Shown here piece after piece: positions 34,910-47,491 of a stretch of 64,000 nt of DNA. The position numbers were made by a program, and so were the translations under genes. Source of the DNA: Papaver somniferum (Eukaryota; Streptophyta; Magnoliopsida; Ranunculales; Papaveraceae); NCBI RefSeq assembly GCF_003573695.1, contig NC_039364.1, forward strand, positions 65,554,256-65,618,255. The letters run 5' to 3'. The notes below the pieces were generated by a model. It ran no database searches, was not told the origin of the DNA, and saw only the letters and a list, made by a program, of their open reading frames with translations. Position 1 is the first letter of the stretch. Every line of letters starts with the position of its first letter.

Positions 34910-37677
34910 ATGGCAAATGCATCTCCCTTTCCATCCACTGCAGCTGGTTATGCTGATGTGACACTATCTATAACACCTCAAGTTGATGCTACTCAAGAAA
35001 CACAAGCTACACAGCAGGCTACACAGGACCCTGCACCTGAAGTTGTACCGAAGAAGAAGGGGAAAACTAGATCAAAAGTTTGGAATGACTTTATAAGGAT
35101 CAGCGAAGAAAAAGCACAGTGTAAGCATTGTCAGAAGAAATTGCAAACACATAGTAGAGGAAATGGAACTTCCAGCATGAAGACACATTTAGGCACATGT
35201 CCAGAGAATCCCAACAAGAAGCTCAAGGGACAAAAGAGTTTGGTGTTTCCACCACCAAGGCCTGGACAGTCATCACAACTGGTTGCTGTAAGTTATGACA
35301 AGGATATGTGTAGAAGAAGATTGACTGAGTTTGTCGTCATAGATGAACTGCCATTTAGAATTGTAGAAGGAGAAGGGTTTAGAAGATATTATGAACAGCT
35401 TGAACCTAGATTCAAGGTGCCAAGCAGGATGACCATTTACAGAGATCTTTTAATTATGTACAAAGATGAGAAAGAGAAGTTGAAGAAATACTTCAAGGAA
35501 AGTAAACAAAGAGTCTCTCTTACAACTGATACATGGACCTCTCCAAACAACTTCAATTATATGTGTGTGACAGTGCACTTTATTGATATCCATTGGAAAC
35601 TTCAAAAGAGGATCATCCTGTTTTGCTTGATCAAGGGTCATACTGGAGAGGAGATTGGGAAAATGCTTGAGAAATGTTTGCTGGATTGGGGTCTAGAAGA
35701 TCTTTTTGGTGTGACTTTGGAAAATGTCAGTGCAAATAGTGTCACAATTGAGTATCTTCAAACCAGTGTCATCAATTGGACAGGAGCAGTAGTGAGAGCT
35801 CAATACATGCAGGTATAATTACTTTTCTTAGCTCTATTGCTATGTTTATTCTATACTTCTAGTAGGTTGATAGCATATATATTCAATATGAAACTTGAAA
35901 CTGACTCAATATGAAAACTGATTCTAGTAGGTTGATAGCAGGTTGTTTAAGTTACATTTTAGTGTAGGTTGATCAAGGTACATGAAATGACATGCTTTAT
36001 GATTTTTCTTTGTGCTTGTTACTGATTTTTTGATGATATTTCCTTGTTCCATTCTTATCAGGTAAGGTGTGTTGCGCATGTTCTTGCGCTTGTTGTCAAA
36101 GATGCTGTGTTGTTGTATCACAAGTCAGTTGGAAGGATCAGATCAGTTATCAAGTTTGTTACCGGTTCTCCCTATAGGTTGGCCAAATTCAAAGAATGTG
36201 CTTCTCTCGAGAAGATTGATTGTAAGAAGATGGTTTTCCTTGATGTGAAGACCAGATGGAATGCTACGTATCTGATGCTTGAAGCTGCCATTCCATATGA
36301 AAAGGTATTTAAGAGGTTAGAAAGGGAGGACAAGAGCTTTCGTTCTAAGTATATTTTCAAAGAATCTGAAAGTGAAGCTTTACCTAATACCGATGATGAT
36401 ACTGTTGTAATTGATAATGAAGATTATTATCTTAGTTCATCTAGTGAATCTGAATGTGAGGGAGATGTATCTAGAAAGAAGAATATTAAGAAAAAGAACA
36501 AGCCCCGTCATCATGCTCCCTATGCTGCAGACTGGTCATATGCTAGGTGTCTTGTTAAGTGTTTAAAAATCTTCTTTGATGTTACTGTTAAGTTCTCGGC
36601 TTCAGTTCAGGTTACTTCACATGAATTTCTATGGCAGTTGGCATTGATCCATGAACAGTTGGTTCGTCTTAGAGATAAAGGAAACCGAGATCCTCATATT
36701 TCTAGGATGGCAGAAATAATGTTTCGGAAGTATAACGCATATTGGGGGGATTATGAAGATATGAACTCTGTTATGTATTTTGCTAAGTTGCTTGATCCTC
36801 GGGAGAAAGAATCTGGTTTGAAATTTGATTTGGAATGTTTGTATGAGAAAGATGATTTCAGGGTTACAACTGTTTTGAAGGCTGTGAAACAAGATATGGG
36901 ACGACTTTATGATGAGTACACCAGCATGTATTCAAATGCCAATGCAGAGGAAGGTGAAATCATTACTTACTATTGATCATCATTAGTTCATTACTTAATA
37001 TTTCTTATCTGCTTTTTATCATAAAGATTGTTATCATCATTACTTACTATTGATTGTTCTGATGTCTTAGGTACTGGGTCAACAGCTGTTGCTGGTGTTG
37101 ATGACATGGTTGTTTCTGTGCAAGAAGAGAACATTGAGGATATGCTTGAATCAAGGAAGAAAAGGCGAAGAATGAATGTTCATAGTACTCATCCAAAGTC
37201 AGAACTTGAAAGGTATTTGCTTGATGACTGTGAAGCGTCTACCAGGGAGTTTGATATTCTGGCATGGTGGCAGGCTAATAGTACCAAGTACAAGGTGTTA
37301 TCACTTATGGCGAAGGATATTTTGGCAATACCAGTGTCTTCTGTTGCATCAGAATCTGCATTCAGTACCGGGAAGCGCATTCTTACCCCATGGAGAAGAT
37401 CGCTATCTGCCAGGACAGTTGAAGCACTTCTCTGTACGCAAAGCTGGTTGCAGAAACCTATCTCTCTTGATTTTCTGTGTGACTATGTACCAGATAACAA
37501 TTCCAACATTGAAGATGGTAATAGAATCTCTTCTATTTTGACTTGAAATTTGAATAAATGTTATCTTCTTTTATCTGTTAGTTTTTATACCTTTTATCAT
37601 TAGACTTCATTGAATATATTTGAATATTTCTTCTTTGCATTCTTGTTGCAGACATTTTGGGAAAGGATGAAGATTAA
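34910..37677 (+). CDS. hAT-family transposase with BED zinc finger, 4 exons, uninterrupted
   Basis: Exons 34910-35812, 36062-36953, 37071-37517 and 37652-37677 join in frame (phases 0, 1, 1) to 2268 nt, 755 aa, with no stop. Domains: BED finger (WNDFIR...CKHCQKK...H...C, about residues 45-100), RNase H-like core with TTDTWTS (first catalytic Asp), RCVAHVLALVVKDA and VKTRWNATYLML, acidic insert (about residues 450-500), and a C-terminal hAT dimerisation region (ILAWWQANSTKYKVLS then AIPVSSVASESAFSTGKR). It belongs with plant RICESLEEPER/DAYSLEEPER-like hAT genes. The second catalytic position, usually Asp in a DNAS/DNAT box, reads Glu (VTLENVSAN, codon at 35720). Alternative start 34871. No terminal repeats pair around it, so it could be immobile or co-opted. 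Confidence 0.88.
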
Positions 37678-37868
37678 GGGGATGATTGGCTTGAGAGATG
37701 GATGGACTGCAATCTTTTACTGGTCTGCTACTTGAGAAATGAAGATCAAATGGATGACTCTTTTTCTTTTACTGGCAACTCTTTATGCTACTTGCTTTTT
37801 AACTTTGGTTTCATCAGACTTTTTGGTTAATCTTTAGACTTAAGACTTTGGTCAACTTGTTTATGTAC

Positions 37869-38052
37869 AGGTGCAGGGTATAGGTGAAAACCGAACCGAA
37901 CCGGACCGTAACCGAATAGTATTGGTGCGATTAAAAACCGACCGAATACTAAACAGTTCGGCTGCAGTTTTAATTGTGATAACCGCACCGAACACAGTTA
38001 GGTGAACGGTTTTAGCTATAACCGCACCGAACCGAACCGTGTGCAGGCCTAA
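37869..38052. repeat. GAACCG-rich hAT terminal region or small MITE
   Basis: Multiple CCGAACCGAACCG words in ~180 bp, starting AGGTGCAGGGTATAGGTG and ending CGAACCGTGTGCAGGCCTAA. Subterminal GGTTCGG repeats next to TAGGCCTGCAC-like ends are usual in plant hAT elements. It could be the 3' end of the neighbouring transposase gene's element or an independent short element. Confidence 0.5.
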
Positions 38053-38053
38053 C

Positions 38054-38220
38054 AGTAGGTGGCTGGACTGAAGTTTGTATATAGGAAACCTTACAGTAGG
38101 GTTTGTATATAGAAAGCCTTACTGTACGAGATGAGTCCTGTACGCTTCTTTAGAGAGCGGGCATACATACAACAAGCCGATCACATTGGTCCTATTAGTT
38201 TTTATTATTTTTATTAATTT
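38054..38220. other. Short spacer with a two-copy repeat
   Basis: GTTTGTATATAGAAA/GCCTTAC occurs twice (~38075 and ~38100). Ends with the AATTT target site. Confidence 0.4.
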
Positions 38221-40820
38221 TGTAGGAGCACTGCTGAGTCGAACTCGCAAGCGTTAATATCTCAAACTTGTTTGTCAAATTTAGTTGATTAAAATTATAT
38301 ATGATTTCTAGTTTACTTATAGTTATGTCTCGGATTGTGATAGAAGTGTGTAGTTGAGCATTAGACTTCACGGCATTCACCCATTGAAAAAGAAGATCTA
38401 CTGAAGAGTTTGGAGGAACTTCGACGACAAAAGGTATGTGAAGACTAAAACTTATCTATCACTCAGAAGTTTATTCAATTCTGTATACTAATAAGACTAA
38501 GTCGTATAGCTATATAGACTTTATGTTATACACATTTGAAATTTCGAGTCGAGTTTATCTCGTTTATATAATTCTCGAAATATGAGTTTAAAGCTTAGAA
38601 TGCTTCATCATCTACTTGACAACTTTAGTTACGAATAATTCATTTGTTGGAAACTAAATATTATGTCAAGATGATCATGTGAAAATTACATTGAACATCT
38701 TATATGATTCGTGTGAGACAATCATTTGATGTTAACTTGGGATGTTTCGTATTGATCAAATAATCATTTGAAAATTACTTGAAGCTAGTGGTATGTGTAA
38801 GATTACCATTATCGTCTCAAGAATGTTTCAAATCGATTAACGAGAGTTTTAGAACTACTACCAATGTCTGGATATAGCACAATATGCGTACCCAGTATGC
38901 GAACTGTGAAGTGCTAGTTCGGGTCTGAAACTCTTGTTTGAGAACGAGTTTTTCTGTATGGGGTCCAGAACTTTGGTTTGCGAACAGTATTTGCGAACGA
39001 CAAAACTAGGAAAGGTCCGGAACGGTAGTTCGCGAATTCAGTTTACGAACTCAGTGGTTAGGTTCTAAAATATGTAAGTATGACAACTTGTTCACATACT
39101 CTGTATTCAAACTATTGTCTATACTCATGAACTCGGGTTCGTTTGTGAACTCTATTTGCGAACTAAAGTCCCTGGTTTTAATGCGTTAAGGTAAGCGAAC
39201 TAGATTTGCAAACCATGACATTATGTTCATGTATCGGTTCTTGTATACGTACTCTGTAAACTTACAAACCAATCCGAATATGTTTCAAATGCTTTATATA
39301 TATTTCTATGAGATAGTGAACATTTGAACAACTCTCTTAAAACACATTCAAATACATTTGATTATCTATCATGATTGGTTGATTATCAGATCTAGTCTAG
39401 AAGTGTTAGATGAATATAGCTAAGCTAAAAAAGTTCATATGGCTAACTTCAGTTAACTGTTATTGATCCAACTTGTTATACACATTTAGGTACGGTTCAT
39501 CCATATCTGAATATAAGTATATTTCATTTATCTGTATCAAGGCAAACCATCTAACGATTGAAATTGATTGCTTATTTTCTAAGCAAACTTGGCTTGAATC
39601 TTAAATCAGGAGTTCATCAATCGGTGAATATTAATTGCCTTGCTAATAAGCTATCTTAGCTTTGGTTGTAAGCAACCCTGATTTGAAAGACTATATAAGG
39701 AGAAGCTCTAGCATCTGGGAAACCTTATCCCGACACTTTCGTGTGTCCTAGTTGCAAACTACAGTCGATCCTCTCTTAACCTAGGTTTCCAGTTCTTATG
39801 AAAACCATTATTAGGTTTAACAACTTAAAGACTTCGCTTGGGATTCGTGAAGACAGGTCCAACTATTTTCTTTGTAGTTGCATATCCTGATCTTACTTTT
39901 TCTATGGTGTTGAGTTTAATCTTCTTTAATATTTTCTCGAGATTTATCTCCGATATATAAGATATAAAAAGTAATCACAACTGTTACTTCGTCTCAGACT
40001 CTTGTGATTCCGCAACAATTTCTTCTTGTTAATCAGTTAGGTTATTATGATGTGACTAATATTCTAGGCTGCTCTTCGGGAAACATAAGACTGTATTATT
40101 AGTTGTGTTTCCTGTTCACCTTGATCTTTATCTTAAGACGGAAATAATAAAATACAATAGGCTTATCTGTGGGAGACAGATTTGTTTATAAGTCTTTGAA
40201 TTTGGGTCGTAGCAACTTCTAGGTTGTAAAGGACGTCAGCTAGGGAAATCAAGTGCGCAGAGTCTTGCGATATTCAAGAGCCGTAAAGAACATGACAGTA
40301 CCTTAATCGGTACGAGACTTGGTTAGGGCTCAACTACATTCCAGTCTGAAGTTAACTTGTAGTAGGCTAGTGTCTGTAGCGGGTTAATACAGTGTGGTGT
40401 TCAAGTCTGCACTAGGTCCCGGGGTTTTTCTGCATCTGCGGTTTCCTCGTTAATAAAATTTCTGGTATTTGTATTATTTCTTTTCCGCATTATATTTTCT
40501 TTATATAATTGAAATATCGCAGGTTTGTGTGATGTTCAATCACAGTTGGTAAATCTGACCTTGTTTGTTGGATAGAACTTGGTTGACACTCAGACATTGG
40601 TCTTTGGTACCATCCGAGTTATTCTCATAACAATCAGGTTCACGGATTTCTATCTATTTGATTCACTGATTTTGTTGAGAAAGAGATAAATCTCTTTGAT
40701 ATCTTTCTTGTGTGAGTTTCATTAAGTTGATACTCTTGGAATTATATTGGAGTTTAGTCCATACATATTGCCGAACAAAATAGTCGAGTGTAGTTGTTGT
40801 ACCCCCGCGTTTTCAAATTT
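38216..40820 (+). mobile_element. Solo Copia LTR with 5-bp target duplication
   Basis: LTR 38221-40815 (2595 bp) begins TGTAGGAGCACTGC and ends CCCCCGCGTTTTCA. AATTT flanks it on both sides (38216-38220 and 40816-40820). It matches the right LTR at 21390 over its length, with a TATA near 39690. A complete LTR, no internal sequence and an intact duplication are the signature of LTR-LTR recombination after insertion. Confidence 0.9.
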
Positions 40821-41618
40821 AATTAAAATCAAAAGTAGGCAATCATATCTAATCTTAACCTAAATTATAATACTTACAAGTAAGGCAATAGGTATTTAGT
40901 TTTGGAAACGATCTGTGTAACATCATATTGTTTAGGTTGGTTTTCATAACTAACAACATGTTCCTGCTATTATTTCCATCAGCATATAATTGATCAATTA
41001 GAGCTTTGTTCCTTATTTACAGAGACTCCCCTTGTTGGTCTTTAGTTAAAATTCTGAAGTGATATAAGTTTTTTCTAGTCCCTCCTAAAATTTTTTTTCC
41101 TGAATGTTCGGGTATAGGTTTACCTTTGGCCATTGTTAATATTTTCTCTTAGAAGTCGTTCAACAAAAGTGCTAAAGTGGGACAAGTTGAATGCATGATT
41201 TAATTGATCGGAAGAAGATCAGACAATAACAAAGAAGGAATCATGAGATCAGTTTGATGCCTATATCAATGATTTTGATCATTAGTTGTTTCTAACTGAT
41301 ATTTCTCAAATGTTCTTAAAGTAATTCATGATTATTATGATATAGAAAAATGTAAATAAATTAACTAAAATATATAATACTAATGCTATAAGATTTGTTA
41401 GTTATTACTTGATTTAGATTGCTTTAATATCAATCAGCTTTACCAATAATATATTAAAAAATACTGTTATTAGTTAGCAAATCATAGATTCCATAAATAC
41501 CAAATACTGTAGTAACTGTGAACTATAATTTAGGAGAATATTTGATGCGGCTGTCTTTTAAATTTAATTAAATGGGATAACTATTGGTTAAGAAGGACCT
41601 AGGTGATTGGTTTGTTAC

Positions 41619-41645
41619 GTGCACACTCTTTAAAAGAGTGTGCAC
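41619..41645. repeat. Perfect 12-bp stem palindrome
   Basis: GTGCACACTCTT, then TAA, then AAGAGTGTGCAC: 12 paired bases around a 3-base centre with no mismatch. Confidence 0.9.
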
Positions 41646-42636
41646 AAAATTGAACTCGTAAGGGATTCTCAAGAAAATAGAGGGGCTTTTTCAGGATACC
41701 TAATGACTAGAAGTTAGGGGTATCCTAAGGTATATATTATATATATGGTCACTTTAGTGTTATTATTTACACTTTTAGGTAATTAACTGTTTTGGACTTT
41801 ACTTTCTTCTTTATAATAGGTGTCACAAAATTAAGAGGGGACACATACTTGAAGTATGTGGCCTGACCACATCGTAGCTGCACTGCAATAACGACCAATG
41901 ATATAGACCAAATTACTTGTGTAAGGAAAAAGTGTTTCCTTGAACTACGTGTTTTCCCCGATTTCTACTGGCCATGCAATGTGAAAGAGAAGAAACGAAG
42001 GTGATGCTAAATGAGAAATTCCAAGCATTTGAACGCGTTTAAGGGGCAACACTAGATTGACAAGTGAATATTGGATGAGAATGCCAATATGTGGCTATCT
42101 ACTCGCCAACTCATTCCATTTTGTTATTCATCGCATCCACATAGTGTTATATACGCACCAACAAAACATATTTTTACCGAAGAATTATCACCAAGAAGAG
42201 TCATCATGCGGTTTGTGAACATGAAAAACGACCTCCAATTGAAAGAATGGTGCCCATTACCTACATTAAGGAAGGGAGACGATGGTGATGGCGACATACT
42301 ATTGGGTTGGTGTAATAGGTTCGATGAAAGATTTGAATTGTGGACGCATTACAATTGTCGATGGATTCCCCGTGGGTAGTAATGACTTCGGATGAAGATT
42401 ACTATGAATAGATGTGGTGTGAAGGTTGTGATAATATGATAAGAATGTTTTTTTGAAGGGTGGTGATTATAATGATAAGAATGTTTTTTGAAGGGTGGTG
42501 ATCGTAAGTGAACATATGTATTTTGAATCACTCACTATAATGAACAATCTAATTTGATCTTATTATATTTTTACAAAACCATAGATATTGGTTATTTAGA
42601 GGTACTTACAACTAGGTTTTACGCCAACACGACCTA

Positions 42637-42890
42637 GCCATAATTAGAAAAGTGACACCGAAAATGAGATTTTCGCAGATTTATGGCCGTAGTTTTGGAA
42701 TTTTCAGATTTATGACTGGGAATGCTAGCCATAATTAGAAAAGTGACCCTGAAAATGAGATTTTTCGCAGATTTACGGATACCAACCTGGTCGTAATTTG
42801 GTTTTCAGATTTACGTCTGGGAATGTTGCCCGTAAATCCGAGTAAATATTTCTGGCAGATTTACGGCTAGGTTATACAGAGGGTAAACCT
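42637..42890. repeat. Tandem ~90-bp repeats with GATTTACGG words
   Basis: CTAGCCATAATTAGAAAAGTGAC.CCGAAAATGAGATTTT(T)CGCAGATTTA occurs at about 42637 and 42728, followed by further GCAGATTTACGG words (to ~42865) with changed spacing. Confidence 0.65.
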
Positions 42891-43074
42891 AGTCGTAACT
42901 CATATTGGATCGCCATCCTTTGATTTTCTTTCCGTTATGCTTAAACAAGAATCAGATAAATTAAAACACTAGAATCCTCGGGGTAAATTAATATCTCATT
43001 ACTAAAAACAAACAAACACCCAAATTCATAACCAAATCAAACATACTATTGGCAAAGTCTTGCATGATAAAAGC

Positions 43075-46000
43075 TGAAAAAGCGGGGGTATAACAACCAC
43101 ACCCAATAATTCGTTCGACAGTCTATATGGACTAACTCCAATATTATTCCGAGAGCACCAGCTTATAAAGAGAGCTCTATCAAGAAAGATATCAAAGAGT
43201 TGTATCTTTTTTTTTCTCAAATCAAACAGCAAATCAAAGAGATAGAAATCTATGATCCTGATTGATATGAGAAATACTTGGAGAGTATAAAAGACCAATG
43301 CCCAAGTGTCAATCAATTTATATCCAACAAACAAAGGTAGGATTTACCAATTGATTGAACGACGCACAACCTGTGATATTTCAATTATATAAAAATATAA
43401 TGCGAAAAAGAAATAACAAAGACACAAGAAATTTTATTAACGAGGAAACCGAAAATGCAGAAAAACCCAGGGACCTAGTCCATCTTTGAACACCACACTG
43501 TATTAAGCCGCTACAGACAATAGCCTACTACAAGTTAACTTCGGGCTGGAATGTACTGGATCCCTAACCAAGTCTCACACCGATTAAGGTACAGTTGCGT
43601 TCCTTACGCCTCTAGAACCACGCCGAATTCTGCGCATTTGATTCCCTTAGCTGATCTCACCCACAACTAAGAGTTGCTAAGACCCAAAGTCGAAAACTTA
43701 TAAACAATTTTGTCTCCCATAGATAAGTCTATTTTGATAGATAAACCTGTCTCCCACAAAAGTAACTACGAAGTTTTGTTTCGTCTTATGATAAATCAAG
43801 GTGAACGTGAACCGATTGATAATCCGGTCTTATACTCCCGAAGAGCAGCCTAGAAATATCAATCACCTCACAATAACTTAACTATATGGTAGTAGAAGAA
43901 GTTATTGCGAAACCATAAAGTCTGAGACGAAGAACTTTGTGAATACTTTTATATCTCACCTATCGGAGATAAATCTCGATCAAATCTTAGAGAAGATAAT
44001 ACTCAATACGATTGAACAAGTAAGATCATAATACGGAACTACAGAGAAAATAGTTGGATCTGGCTTCGTGAATCCCAAATCAAGTCTTCAATTCTTTAAC
44101 CTAATATGGTTTTGGAAAAATCTAGGTTAAAGGATAATCGACTTTAGTCGCAACTAGGACACAGGAAACTGTCGGGATTAGGTTTTCCAGTTGCTAGAGT
44201 TCTCCCTTATATAGTCTTTCAAATCAGGGTTTACTTATAGTCAAAGCTAAGATAGCTTAGTAACAAAGCATTCGATATTCACCGTTAGATGAAGTCTTGA
44301 TTTTATATTCAAGCTAAGTTTGCTTAAAACCAAAGAAATATCTCTCCACCGTTAGATGGTCTTAGCTTGTTACACACAAATGAAATATACCTTCATTTAG
44401 ATATGGGTAACCGTACCTAAACGTGTATATTGAGTTGGCTCAATAACAGTTAACCGAAGTTAGACATATGAACACTTCTGTCTTAACCACATTCATCTAA
44501 CACTTCTAGATTAAATATGATGATCAATCAAACATGAAAGATAATCAAATGAACCTAATTGTGTTTCAAATAGAGTTGTTCAATTGTTCACTATCTCATA
44601 TAAATATATATGAACAAATTGAAACAAAATCGGATTGATTTGTAATTGTACAAAGTACTAAATACAATAATCAATTGATGAACATTAAGCCACGGTTTGC
44701 AAAGATTGCATTCCTTAATTAATAAATGTTTTAGTTCATGAGTATGAGAATCATACATAACCGATTTTAGAACTTAACCCACTGTGTTTGCAAACAGGTA
44801 CGCAAACAGCTGCTCCGGACCTTGGTCTGTCCAGCCGTTGGCAAACCAGTATGCAAACATCCATCCCGGACCCAACTCAGATAAAACCGTTCGCTAGTTA
44901 AAGCAACTAAAACAGCCGTCCTTGGTTCCTGTAAAAGTATGCGAACGGTTCTACCTGATTTGGGTCTGGGACGGCTGTTTGCATACTAGTTTGCGAACGG
45001 ATGGACAGAGCAAGGTACGGATCTTCTGTTTGCGTACCTGTTTGTAGAAAAAGTGGGTTAAGTTCTAAAACCGGTTATGTACGATTCTCATATTCATGAA
45101 CTAAAGAATTTATGAATTAAGGAATGCAATCTTTGCAAACCGTTGCTTAATGTTCATGAATTGATTATTGTATTAGTACTTTGTATAATTATGAACCAAT
45201 CCAATTTTGTTTGAATTTGTTCATATATATTTCTATGAGATAGTGAACAATTGAACAACTCTATTTGAAACACAATTATATTCATTCGATTATGTTTCAT
45301 GTTTGATTGATCATTATATTTGATCTAGAAGTGTTAGATGAATGTGGTTAAGAAAAAAGTGTTTATATGGATAACTTCGGTTAATTGTTATTGAGCCAAC
45401 TCAATGTACACGTTTAGATACGGTTACCTATATCCAAATGAAGGTGCATTTAATTTGTGTGTAACAATCTAAGACCATCTAACGGTTCGCAAACCAGTAT
45501 GCAAACAGTCGTCCCAGATCCAACTCAGGTAGAATCGTCCGCATAGTTAAAGTAACTAAAACAACCGTCATTGGTTCCTGTTTAACTATGCGAACGGTTT
45601 TACCTGAGTTGTGTCTGGGACGGATGTTTGCATACTGGTTTGCGAACGGCTGGACAGACCAAGGTCCGGAGCTGTTGTTTGCGTACCTGTTTGCAAACAC
45701 GGTGGTTTAAGTTCTAAAATCGGTTATGTATGATTCTAATACTCATGAACTAAAACATTTATGAATTAAGGAATGCAATCTTTGGAAACCGTGGCTTAAT
45801 GTTCATGAATTGATTCTTGTATTAGTACTTTGTACGATTACGAATCAATCTGATTTTGTTTCAATTTGTTCATATATATTTCTATGCGATAGTGAACAAT
45901 TGAACAACTCTATTTGAAACACAATTAGATTTATTTGATTATCTTTCATGTTTGATTGATCATCATATTTTATCTAGAAGTGTTAGATGAATGTGGTTAA

Positions 46001-47491
46001 GACAAAAGTGTTCATATGGCTAACTCCGATTAACTCTTATTGAGCCAACTCAATATACACGTTTAGGTACGGTTATCAATATCCAAATGAAGATATATTA
46101 AATTTATGTGTAACAAGCTAAGACCATCTAACGGTGGAGAGATATTTCTTTGGTTTTAAGCAAACTTAGCTTGAATCTTAGTTCAGATTTTCATCTAACG
46201 GTGAATATTGAATGCTTTGTTACTAAGCTATCTTAGCTTTGATTATAAGCAAACCCCTATTTGAAAGACTATATAAGGGAGAACTCTAGCAATCGGAAAA
46301 CCTAATCCCGATACTTTCATGTGTCTTAGTTGAGACTAGAGTCGATTCTCCTTTAACCTAGGTTTTTCCAAAACCATATTAGGTTAACGACTTAAAGACT
46401 TCATTTGGGATTCGTGAAGCCAGATCCAACTATTTTCTCTGTAGTTGCATATTCTGATCTTACTTGTTCAATCGTATTGAGTATTGTCTTCTCTAAGATT
46501 TGCTCGAGATTTATCTTCGATAGGTAAGACATAAAAGTAATCCCAAAGTTCTTCGTCTCAGACTTTATGGTTCCGCAATAACTTCTTCTACTACCATATA
46601 GTTAAGTTATTGTGAGGTGATTGATATTTCTAGGATGCTCTTCGGGAGTATAAGACCGGATTATCAATTGGTTCATGTTCACCTTGATTTATCATAAGAC
46701 GGAACAAAACTTCGTAGGTACTTTTGTGGGAGACAGATTTATCTATCAGAATAGATTAATATGTGGGAGACAGATTTGTTTGAAGTTTTAAGGATTTATC
46801 GAGGGGCACAAGTATAAAAAGCATCTAAGAGATAGATGGACACCCATAATTGGTGTGGAGTTGTTATAAGTCTTCGACTTTGGGTCGTAGCAACGCTTAG
46901 TTATGGGTGAGATCAGTTAAGGGAATCAAGTGCGCAGAATCCGTCGCAGTTCTAGAGGTGTAAGGAACGTGGCTATACCTTAATCGGTGTGAGACTTGGT
47001 TATGGATCAACTACATTCCAGTCCGAAGTTAACGTGTGGTAGGCTAGTGTCTGTAGCGGCTTAATACAGTGTGGTGTTCAAAGCTAGACTAGTTCCCGTT
47101 TTTTTTTTTTTGCATTTGAGGTTTCCTCGTTAACAAAATTTCTTGTGTCTGTGTTATTTCTTTTTCGCATTATATTTCTATAATTGAAATATCGCAGGTT
47201 GTGCGTATTTCAATCAATTGGTAAATACCACATTTGTTTGTTGGATATAAATTGATTGACACTTGGGCATTGGTCTTTAGTATTGTCCAAGTATTTCTCA
47301 TATCAATCAGGCTCATAGATTTCTATCTGTTTGATTTCCTGATTGATTTGAGAAAAAGAGATATAACTCTTTGATATCTTTCTTGATAGAGCTCGCTTTA
47401 TAAGCTGGTGCTTTCGGAATAATATTGGAGTTAGTCCATATAGATTGCCAAACGAATTATTGGGTGTGGTTGTTAGACGCCCGCTTTTTCA
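43075..47491. repeat. 4.4-kb inverted repeat made of Copia LTR pieces
   Basis: Left arm 43075-44903 is the Copia LTR in reverse (starts TGAAAAAGCGGGGGTATAACAACC). The right side is forward LTR, ending GGTTGTTAGACGCCCGCTTTTTCA at 47491. The arms meet around a ~28-base centre (44904-44931). The right side is not continuous: 44932-45487 is followed by a second small palindrome (centre ~45575), after which the same ~550 bp repeat (45590-46140) before running to the end. Both outer ends are LTR 3' ends. No target duplication is visible (AAAGC left, ACCAC right). Confidence 0.8.

Larger units (their letters stand above)
40821..43074. other. Intergenic DNA
   Basis: AT-rich. An open piece at 42071-42379 (+, 102 aa, with WCPLP and RFELWTHYNCRW) has no family I recognise and may be a gene fragment. 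The 27-bp palindrome (41619) and the 42.6-kb tandem repeats are listed separately. Confidence 0.4.
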
